NCBI GenBank assembly: GCA_018857735.1
Contig: JABMCL010000134.1
Span: 62,501-126,500 of the forward strand
Source: Alviniconcha marisindica
Taxonomy: Eukaryota > Mollusca > Gastropoda > Provannidae
Length of the DNA: 64,000 nucleotides
Direction: 5' to 3'
A model generated the notes under the pieces. It was given only the letters and a program-made list of their open reading frames with translations, was not told the origin of the DNA and searched no databases. This document shows positions 61,101-64,000 of this stretch, piece after piece. A program made the translations under genes and the position numbers. Every line of letters starts with the position of its first letter. Position 1 is the first letter of the stretch.

Positions 61101-62388
61101 CAGAAAGGGCTATCATCAATCAAACATTGGAACTGCTTCAAAGGCAGTGTTGGGGAGACTTCTAAGAGATGGGGGTGGAGCACATATGGACTTTTCCAAG
61201 AGCACAGATATCATTTTAAACTGAACTAAACTGAACCGAACTGACACTTTTGCTATCAATGGAAATTGCAACTCACTGCATGGACATCCAGCATGTCGAC
61301 ATTCAGGTCATAGGCAGTCAGCTTCAGACTCTCAAACACCTGGAATGACAGTGACACAGTGATAAAGAATGAATCCAGCCCCCACAGCTTAACACTCTCA
61401 AACACCTGGAATGACAGTGACACAGTGATAAAGAATGAATCCAGCCCCCACAGCTTCACACTCTCAAACACCTGGAATGACAGTGACACAGTGATAAAGA
61501 ATGAATCCAGCCCCCACAGCTTCACACTCTCAAACACCTGGAATGACAGTGACACAGTGATAAAGAATGAATCCAGCCCCCACAGCTTCACACTCTCAAA
61601 CACCTGGAATGACAGTGACACAGTGATAAAGAATGAATCCAGCCCCCACAGCTTCACACTCTCAAACACCTGGAATGACAGTGACACAGTGATAAAGAAT
61701 GAATCCAGCCCCCACAGCTTCACACTCTCAAACACCTGGAATGACAGTGACACAGTGATAAAGAATGAATCCAGCCCCCACAGCTTCACACTCTCAAACA
61801 CCTGGAATGACAGTGACACAGTGATAAAGAATGAATCCAGCCCCCACAGCTTCACACTCTCAAACACCTGGAATCAATGTGGCATCATAAAGAATGAATG
61901 ACAGAACAATCCAGCCCCCACAGCTTCACACTCTCAAACACCTGGAATCAATGTGGCATCATAAAGAATGAATGACAGAACAATCCAGCCCCCACAACTT
62001 CACACTCTCAAACACCTGGAATCAATGTGGCATCATAAAGAATGAATGACACAGAAATCCAGCACTCTGGCGGAACCTGGGACCCCCCTCCCCCCCCCAC
62101 ACACACCACAACAAAAAACATATTTTCCATAAACCCTTCACCACAGACAGGCATCCCCTGTCCCAATCTACCCCTAACCATACATGTACACTCTACCCCT
62201 AACCATACATGTACACTCTACCCCTAACCATACATGTACACTCTACCCCTTACTTCTTTAAGTGTCATCTCTTTGCCATCTTTGTCCTTGCAGACCCGAT
62301 CATCTTTGCACAACTTCATGCTCTTCTTGATGAAGCGCAGCAAATGTTTCTGGTTCATGCATGACGAGGCGTGAACGTGAGTGTCCAC
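35341..62388 (-). CDS. AMPD: AMP deaminase (catalytic C-terminal part; ten exons)
   Basis: Hydrolyses AMP to IMP and ammonia in the purine nucleotide cycle; a cytosolic zinc enzyme of the adenosine/AMP deaminase fold, normally a tetramer. Ten exons join in phase to give 460 residues plus a stop. Family motifs in order are [15 protein letters not shown] (Zn-binding HxH), [57 protein letters not shown] (Zn His and catalytic Glu), [34 protein letters not shown] (Zn and catalytic Asp) and HWLGPHY. No catalytic residue is missing and no exon has a stop, so the gene looks functional. The N-terminal regulatory exons must lie right of 64,000. Paralogue (1, 2 or 3) is not resolvable; invertebrates usually have one. 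Confidence 0.96.
35578..35651 (-). pseudogene. Partial duplicate of the terminal exon of AMP deaminase, with acceptor
   Basis: On the minus strand CTGACAG is followed by ~68 bases nearly identical to the start of exon 10 ([18 protein letters not shown]), then intron-like sequence. No strong donor follows (ATCAGTCAAC). Together with the identical flank (TGGGTTGGATTGACTGGTCA) this is a ~115-bp tandem duplication. Confidence 0.9.
35652..36110 (-). other. AMP deaminase intron 9, non-repetitive part
   Basis: Apart from TTGACTGATTGGTCA-type short repeats near 35,660-35,710, nothing recognised. Confidence 0.5.
36111..36394. repeat. ~75-bp array in intron 9, first block
   Basis: Units contain GCAGCAGGACACCTGTCCCA, CATACAGATCAATGACAC and CTTCAGAAAGC. 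Continues at 37,040. Confidence 0.85.
36395..37039. mobile_element. Rep-A retroposon, copy 3
   Basis: Full-length copy of the element at 22,738, flanked by GTCAGTT (36,388-36,394; 37,040-37,046) and splitting the intron 9 array. Contains an internal duplication of AATGACAAGACAGAAAGAGC at ~36,860-36,940. Confidence 0.75.
37040..37506. repeat. 76-bp array in intron 9, second block
   Basis: Units contain CAGAATGCTTCTGAAAGC, GACATATATCCAAGGCAGAG and ACACAGGCAGCTTACACCTG. Split at 37,507 by a palindromic element. Confidence 0.92.
37507..37929. mobile_element. MITE-like element composed of TTTTGTCRYRACAAAA palindromes
   Basis: 423 bp flanked by a 7-bp direct repeat AGCTTAC (37,500-37,506; 37,930-37,936). 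Imperfect terminal inverted repeats share CTGCCAC, AGTATCATTTTTG and ACAAAAGTTTTGTC. Internally there are about a dozen 14-18-bp palindromes of the type TTTTGTCGCAACAAAA. There is no coding capacity; the superfamily is unknown. Confidence 0.8.
37930..38130. repeat. 76-bp array in intron 9, third block
   Basis: Same unit as 37,040-37,506, two and a half copies. Confidence 0.92.
38131..38687 (-). other. AMP deaminase intron 9, unique part
   Basis: No repeat or coding signal on either strand beyond chance frames. Confidence 0.5.
38688..38798 (-). CDS. AMPD: AMP deaminase exon 9 of window
   Basis: 37 codons, phase 0: [20 protein letters not shown], then [14 protein letters not shown]. Acceptor CTCTCTCAG, donor GTGATTG. 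Confidence 0.95.
38815..39209. repeat. 53-bp minisatellite in intron 8
   Basis: About seven units with TGTTCACATTACCCTGTCAG and TTATGATTATGTAAAATGC, starting ~17 bp from the exon 9 acceptor. Confidence 0.95.
39210..39468 (-). mobile_element. 5'-truncated LINE 3' end with (ATT)n tail (copy 2)
   Basis: Same element and truncation region as 8,801-9,122: [10 protein letters not shown] near its start (minus strand), ending in ATTATTATT. It lies between two blocks of related TGTTCACAT/CCCTGTCAG arrays. Confidence 0.75.
39469..40690. repeat. CATCACCCTGTCAGTCATGA-type arrays in intron 8
   Basis: Related units of ~33 bp (CTGTCTGTTCACATCACCC) and ~57 bp (with AATGCAACATCTTACAAACT). Evolved from the 53-bp array on the other side of the LINE insert. 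Interrupted at 39,831-39,925 by a LINE relic. Confidence 0.92.
39831..39925 (+). mobile_element. LINE ORF2 C-terminal fragment (copy 2)
   Basis: Encodes [16 protein letters not shown] and a stop on the plus strand; matches 2,547-2,640 inverted. Embedded in the intron 8 array. Confidence 0.65.
40691..40999 (-). other. AMP deaminase intron 8, unique part
   Basis: No recognised feature. Confidence 0.45.
41000..41224. repeat. 53-bp array in intron 8
   Basis: About four units of CATGTGACTGAGCATTATCA plus CCACTGACCTAAGTGAAGTG. The CACTTCACTTAGGTCAGTGG part (minus strand) resembles the neighbouring exon 8 donor units, so this may be an older offshoot. Confidence 0.9.
41225..41514 (-). repeat. 27-bp array of duplicated exon 8 donor sites
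   Basis: On the minus strand the units read CACTTCACCAAG followed by GTGAGTT or decayed forms (GGGAGTT, TTGAGTT), then GCATGGGCC. The first part copies the last 12 coding bases of exon 8 (HFTK) and its donor. About ten units. Confidence 0.93.
41515..41688 (-). CDS. AMPD: AMP deaminase exon 8 of window (STDDP motif)
   Basis: 58 codons, phase 0: [33 protein letters not shown], then [18 protein letters not shown]. The Asp pair of STDDP provides a zinc ligand and active-site contact. Acceptor CACACAG, donor GTGAGTTC. The last ~12 coding bases and the donor are tandemly repeated downstream (41,225-41,514). Confidence 0.96.
41689..41934 (-). other. AMP deaminase intron 7, start
   Basis: Contains a short duplication (TATATTTTGTATAATATCCT / AATTTTGTATACTATCCTAA); otherwise no feature. 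Confidence 0.45.
41935..42825. repeat. 49-bp minisatellite, ~18 copies
   Basis: Core TATCACTCACTGGGTGTGGA and AGGAAGAGCTAGCTCACCAT. It ends ~45 bp before the piggyBac coding region and may have replaced that transposon's left end. Confidence 0.96.
43381..43693. repeat. 103-bp triplication inside the transposase
   Basis: Three near-identical 103-bp units spanning [17 protein letters not shown]. With a period of 103 each copy shifts the frame by one. Confidence 0.95.
44448..44559 (+). other. Intron-like segment in the transposase
   Basis: GTGAGTAA ... TTGTGTGTGTCTGCAG, 112 bp with a (GT)n run, interrupts an otherwise continuous Q-L-Q-L-E-E-G / V-P-M-K-A-L-Q frame with matching phase. It looks like a GT-AG intron. 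Confidence 0.55.
44608..45055. repeat. 42-bp/34-bp array inside the transposase, 11 copies
   Basis: Units encode [14 protein letters not shown] (42 bp) or a shortened 34-bp form with ATGGCAGT. A single copy is normal for the family (KWxSxRxVxMxSTLHDE). The five- to six-unit run on the right remains in frame. Confidence 0.94.
45573..46586. other. piggyBac 3' flank and intron 7 sequence
   Basis: AT-rich; the transposon's 3' untranslated part up to 46,141, then unique intron sequence. No other gene seen. Confidence 0.45.
46110..46141. mobile_element. piggyBac right terminus
   Basis: Minus strand TTAACCCTTTAACTGCCGTA: a TTAA target site followed by CCCTTT, the usual piggyBac end. No matching left end was found upstream of 42,870. 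Confidence 0.65.
46587..46745 (+). mobile_element. LINE 3' tail with internal 27-bp triplication
   Basis: GTAAAGTGCTTTGTG ... CATCATTATTATCATTATAA resembles the (ATT)n-tailed 3' end of snail-type LINEs. A 27-bp unit (TTTGTGTTAACTGTTCACTG) is repeated three times at its start. Confidence 0.5.
46906..46947. repeat. (GA)n microsatellite
   Basis: About 21 GA dinucleotides, 36 bp beyond the exon 7 donor. Confidence 0.97.
46984..47104 (-). CDS. AMPD: AMP deaminase exon 7 of window (Zn His, catalytic Glu)
   Basis: One base plus 40 codons: [17 protein letters not shown], then [20 protein letters not shown] + K. PHCGEA provides a zinc ligand and the catalytic Glu; AHG carries the active-site His. 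Acceptor TGTGTGCAG, donor GTTTGC (weak). Confidence 0.95.
47113..47255. mobile_element. Interspersed repeat (GGACACATGGACAG-tailed), copy 1
   Basis: TATTATGCATCACCATATTA, ACAAAAGGTT and GTGGACAAA.GC.GACACATGGACAG recur at ~57,640-57,765. It resembles the GGACAGACAGAC-ended element tails common in molluscs. Starts ~8 bp from the exon 7 acceptor. Confidence 0.6.
47256..47495. repeat. CAGGACCCCCCCC units with poly-C
   Basis: Four units of TGCAGGACCCCCCCCCCAACT with C runs of variable length, ~65-75 bp apart. Confidence 0.85.
47496..48600. repeat. 43/44-bp minisatellite, ~25 copies
   Basis: Left half: CTGGGTACCATGTGGGTCCA plus CTGAGTACCACGTTGGATAA (43 bp). Right half: CTCTGGGTAGCATGCGGGTT plus CATCTGAGTACCATGTGGGA (44 bp). 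Minus-strand frames are open in all three phases with the same peptide. Confidence 0.96.
48601..48770. repeat. Degenerate edge of the preceding array
   Basis: CCCATATG / GGGCCCAT motifs related to the 44-bp unit. Confidence 0.55.
48771..50245. repeat. 32-bp minisatellite, ~45 copies
   Basis: Core CAGTCTTACAATTCTAATGG and GTATGTGTGCAC. Sub-variants (ATTCTACTGG, ATTATAATGG, ATTGTAATGG) occur in runs, showing local homogenisation; (ATGT)n expansions at 49,920 and 50,180. Confidence 0.97.
50246..50470 (-). other. AMP deaminase intron 6, unique part
   Basis: No feature recognised. Confidence 0.4.
50471..51080. repeat. 62-bp minisatellite, ~9 copies
   Basis: Core AACGTAAAGAAAACCACTCT, CTGTGCTCAACGACTGAACA and CACCCTCTCAATCCCCACTT, with some half-units. 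Confidence 0.95.
51271..52292. repeat. ~1-kb (GT)n-rich compound microsatellite
   Basis: GT runs broken by GGTCTGTGTCTGTGTGGG-type higher-order units. Frames of >360 codons on both strands (Cys/Val or His/Thr) are compositional. It ends ~165 bp from the exon 6 donor. Confidence 0.97.
52457..52620 (-). CDS. AMPD: AMP deaminase exon 6 of window
   Basis: 54 codons plus two bases (AG). Encodes [36 protein letters not shown] and LNNFR. Acceptor GGTGGGCAG, donor GTGGGTGT. The split Arg codon is completed by exon 7. A decayed copy of its acceptor lies ~100 bp upstream. Confidence 0.95.
52604..52749 (-). repeat. Decayed duplication of the exon 6 acceptor region
   Basis: 52,604-52,648 (end of exon 6 plus intron) resembles 52,706-52,749: CTATCCTGAC.GATGGTGT then GGGCAG|GTGAC versus GGGCACGGATC, followed by ATTTGACT in both. 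In the copy the AG is lost. Confidence 0.7.
52750..53284 (-). other. AMP deaminase intron 5, non-array part
   Basis: A small array GGTAGCGCTGGTTGCTT (17 bp, ~3 copies) at 53,125-53,180; the rest has no recognised feature. Confidence 0.5.
53285..54605 (-). repeat. ~62-67-bp array containing an exon 5 coding fragment, ~21 copies
   Basis: On the minus strand each unit holds CATCTTCCAGCCCCTGTT, identical to exon 5 (INIFQPLF), followed by a diverged GTGATGTCACCCC where exon 5 has GAGGTGACC, then AACACTCTCAAAGC. Units vary by small indels. Confidence 0.92.
54640..55012 (-). repeat. 84-bp array starting at the exon 5 donor
   Basis: Minus-strand units: GCAGGTCATGGTCCCTGTCC, CCATGGAGTCTTCCC-type and GTTTGCCGCCAGGAGTGTTT segments; about four and a half copies, the first directly following GTGAGT of exon 5. 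The period of 84 leaves the frame open. Confidence 0.93.
55013..55139 (-). CDS. AMPD: AMP deaminase exon 5 of window
   Basis: One base plus 42 codons: [42 protein letters not shown]. Acceptor ATGTTTCAG and donor GTGAGTGC. This exon is the apparent source of three arrays: its acceptor (55,140-57,076), an internal coding segment (53,285-54,600) and the intron just after its donor (54,640-55,012). Confidence 0.95.
55140..57076 (-). repeat. Arrays derived from both ends of intron 4
   Basis: Near exon 5, ~20-bp units repeat CCATGTTTCAGTGATGT, the exon 5 acceptor and its first bases (best at 55,285-55,365). Farther on, ~40-bp units combine CCATGTTTCAGTC with TGTGTATTGTGGCACTGTG. Other units carry GTTCTCCCGTCTCTGTTTCA, the sequence directly following the exon 4 donor. 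Confidence 0.9.
57084..57247 (-). CDS. AMPD: AMP deaminase exon 4 of window
   Basis: 54 codons plus two bases (TA). Encodes [33 protein letters not shown] and IIQLPRL. The donor GTGAGTG splits a Tyr codon completed by exon 5. A repeat array starts about 8 bp after the donor. Confidence 0.95.
57260..57640 (-). other. AMP deaminase intron 3, A-rich part
   Basis: Degenerate A-rich units with AACAAGTACCATTTTC and AAAATGGATATC; no gene. Confidence 0.5.
57641..57772. mobile_element. Interspersed repeat (GGACACATGGACAG-tailed), copy 2
   Basis: Matches 47,113-47,255 (ACTATTATGCATCACCATA ... AAAAGGTT ... GGACAAAGCCGGACACATGG) and ends in (GACA)n. Confidence 0.6.
57773..58340. mobile_element. Rep-A retroposon, copy 4
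   Basis: Near full length; same landmarks as copy 1 (TTAGTTAGTAACTGGATTCT ... CAGTGCCATATGGCAGCAAG ... CTGCCCTGAG). Directly follows the (GACA)n tail of the previous element. Confidence 0.75.
58341..59016 (-). other. AMP deaminase intron 3, unique part
   Basis: Contains a GTG/CATG-rich patch at 58,760-58,850; no gene or clear repeat. Confidence 0.5.
59017..59148 (-). CDS. AMPD: AMP deaminase exon 3 of window
   Basis: 44 codons, phase 0; acceptor GTTTGCAG, donor GTGATT. Encodes [20 protein letters not shown], then REIFIKTDN and YFAQIMK, highly conserved in AMP deaminases. Confidence 0.95.
59149..59690 (-). other. AMP deaminase intron 2, with nested inverted repeats
   Basis: Inverted repeats 59,271-59,290 / 59,354-59,373 and 59,298-59,309 / 59,352-59,363 enclose CTGATGA and GAAA motifs (see findings). 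The rest is unremarkable. Confidence 0.5.
59697..60085. repeat. 24-bp minisatellite, ~16 copies
   Basis: Core TCATCTGCTTGTTCTGGGCA TTGT, all frames open because 24 is a multiple of three. Confidence 0.96.
60086..60815 (-). other. AMP deaminase intron 2, unique part
   Basis: No supported gene or repeat. Confidence 0.45.
60816..61132. repeat. 64-bp minisatellite, 5 copies
   Basis: Core CGGAGGCCCTAGGCCATCTT and ACTTCAAAGGACCAGAAAGG; copies almost identical, implying recent amplification. Confidence 0.97.
61277..61339 (-). CDS. AMPD: AMP deaminase exon 2 of window
   Basis: 21 codons ([20 protein letters not shown] + A), phase 0, donor GTGAGT. Its acceptor TCATTCCAG and first ~21 bases are repeated about ten more times immediately upstream (61,340-62,040). 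The copy at 61,339 is the one whose following sequence matches the AMP deaminase family. Confidence 0.94.
61340..62040 (-). repeat. 66-bp array of the exon 2 acceptor and exon start, ~10 copies
   Basis: Each minus-strand unit has TCACTGTCATTCCAG then GTGTTTGAGAGTGTGAAGCT, copying the acceptor and first ~21 bases of exon 2. From 61,339 to ~61,867 the units are exactly 66 bp and stay in the exon 2 frame. The distal two to three units are a longer variant (AATCAATGTGGCATCATAAAG). Confidence 0.96.
62155..62247. repeat. 25-bp repeat (CCCCTAACCATACATGTACA)
   Basis: Three copies ending just before the exon 1 donor (62,251). Confidence 0.9.
62254..62388 (-). CDS. AMPD: AMP deaminase exon 1 of window (HxH zinc motif)
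   Basis: 45 codons, phase 0 at both ends; acceptor TTGTGCAG and donor GTAAGGGG. It begins [19 protein letters not shown], which holds the two histidines of the HxH zinc site, and ends MTLKE. Codons before VDT lie in exons off the window. Confidence 0.95.
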
Positions 62389-63900
62389 CTGCACAAGTAC
62401 ACATAACATCAAACTAAGTACATTCAAATCAGTTGAGTTTACATATAACTGTCACATTTTAAATTTATTTTTTACATGACATTATTTTCCATCATCCCTT
62501 ACATTTACTGACAGTGTCCAATTGTGACACAACGTTTTTCATGTTCACATGACAGTGTCCTGTTGTAACAATGTTTTTCATGTTCACTTGATAGTGTCCT
62601 GTTGTTACAATGTTTTTCATATTCACTTGACAGTGTCCTGTTGTTACAATGTTTTTCACATTCACTTGACAGTGTCCTATTGTGACACAACAGTTGTTTT
62701 TTATGTTCATTGACTATGTTGAATTGTGTCAGGGTTTTTAATGTTCACTATGGTTTTTTATGTTCATGATGTCCTATAGTGACATTTTTATGTTCACTAA
62801 GTGGTAGAGTCCTATTGTGACACATTTTTTATGTTCACTGACAGTGTCCTATTGTGACATTTTTATGTTCACTGACAGTCCTATTGTGACACATTTGTTA
62901 TTGTTGTTGGTGTCCTATTGTGACACATTTGTTGTTGTTGTTGGTGGTGTCCTATTGTGACACATTTGTTGTTATTGTTGTTGGTGTCCTATTGTGACAC
63001 ATTTGTTGTTGTTGTTGTTGGTGTCCTATTGTGACACATTTTTATGTTCACTTACAGAGTCCTATTCAATTGTGACAGCATTTTTTATGTTTGCTAACAG
63101 TGTCCTATTGTGACAACAACAACAAATGTTTACTAACACTATAAGAGTGTCCTATTGTGACAACACTTTTATGTTTGCTAACAATGTCCTATTGTGACAA
63201 CATTTTTATGTTTGCTAACAGTGTCCTATTGTGACAACATTTTTATGTTTTCTAAGTATCCTATTGTGACATTTTTATGTTTACTAACAATGTCCTATTG
63301 TGACCATTTTTATGTTTTCTAAGTGTCCTATTGTGACAACATTTGTTATGTTTACTAACACTATTACAGTGTCCTATTATGACAACATTTTTATTTTTAC
63401 TAACAGTGTTCTATTGTGACAAAAAAAATATGTTTACTAACTGTAATAGTGTCCTACTGTGACCAAAAAATAAATAAAAAATCTTTGCTAACAGTGTCCT
63501 ATTGTGACAACATTTTTATTTTTACTAACAGTGTTCTATTGTGACAAAAAAATTATGTTTACTAACTGTAATAGTGTCCTACTGTGACCAAAAAAAAAAA
63601 AAAAAATCTTTGCTAACAGTGTCCTATTGTGACAACATTTTTATGTTTGCTAACAGTGTCCTATTGTGACATTTTTATAACAGGACAACATTTTTATGTT
63701 TACTAACAGTGTCCTAGTGTGACAACATTTTTATGTTTACTAACACTGTAACAGTGTCCTATTGTGACAACATTTTTATAATAGGACATTTTTATGTTTA
63801 TTAACAGCATCCAATTGTGACACAATTTCTACGTTTACTAACAGTGTGCTATTGTGACAACACTGTTATGTTTACTAACAGTGTCCTATTGTGACACAAG
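62389..63900. repeat. ~38-bp minisatellite filling the intron upstream of exon 1, ~35 copies
   Basis: Core AGTGTCCTATTGTGACAACA and TTTTTATGTTTACTAAC, with indels; the left edge uses TGTTTTTCATGTTCACTTGA. Extends nearly to the window edge. No exon was found in it. Confidence 0.93.
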
Positions 63901-64000
63901 AAAAGCCATCCATTTGCAAAGCAGCTGTGAAAAGCTCTCTCTGTAATTTGCATTACTAGTGTCCTAGGAATCTCACATAACAGAAAAAAAGAGCAAGCCA

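Overview
The window is animal nuclear DNA, most likely from a mollusc and probably a marine gastropod. The evidence is an intron-rich AMP deaminase gene with GT-AG introns, a CAP-superfamily exon of the molluscan/venom-allergen type, non-LTR retrotransposons whose ORF1 carries an SGNH hydrolase domain, a piggyBac relic, TTAGGG-type repeats, and very dense micro- and minisatellites. The species assignment is inference. Nothing here looks prokaryotic: no operons, CRISPR, tRNA or rRNA genes were seen.

Layout. 161-349 (minus) is one exon of a CAP/CRISP-like secreted protein that continues off the left edge. 670-34,400 is almost entirely repeats: about twenty minisatellite arrays (periods 19-93 bp), long (CA)n and (GA)n tracts, two copies of one non-LTR element (1,511-2,350 and 26,521-30,306), shorter LINE 3' ends, a 1,050-bp terminal-inverted-repeat DNA element nested in an array (23,945-24,994), and a four-copy ~0.6-kb retroposon called Rep-A here.

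34,600-64,000 (minus) is the 3' part of an AMP deaminase gene. I resolve ten coding exons (62,388 down to 35,341) with every splice phase closing, giving 460 residues from the zinc-binding HxH motif to the stop codon. The regulatory N-terminal exons lie beyond the right edge. The introns are packed with tandem arrays. A decayed piggyBac transposase lies in the opposite orientation in intron 7, and a 423-bp element made of short palindromes sits in intron 9.

The most interesting feature is that several intronic arrays are built from the host gene's own exon-intron junctions. Exon 2 has about ten extra copies of its 3' splice site in a 66-bp, in-frame array. Exon 5 is flanked by arrays derived from its acceptor and from an internal segment of its coding sequence. 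The intron between exons 4 and 5 looks like its own two ends multiplied. Exon 8 has a run of duplicated donor sites in graded states of decay. Exons 6 and 10 have single partial duplications that include the acceptor. The same behaviour is seen at a transposon boundary (Rep-A at 22,310-22,737) and inside transposon coding sequence (43-bp, 45-bp, 42-bp and 103-bp units).
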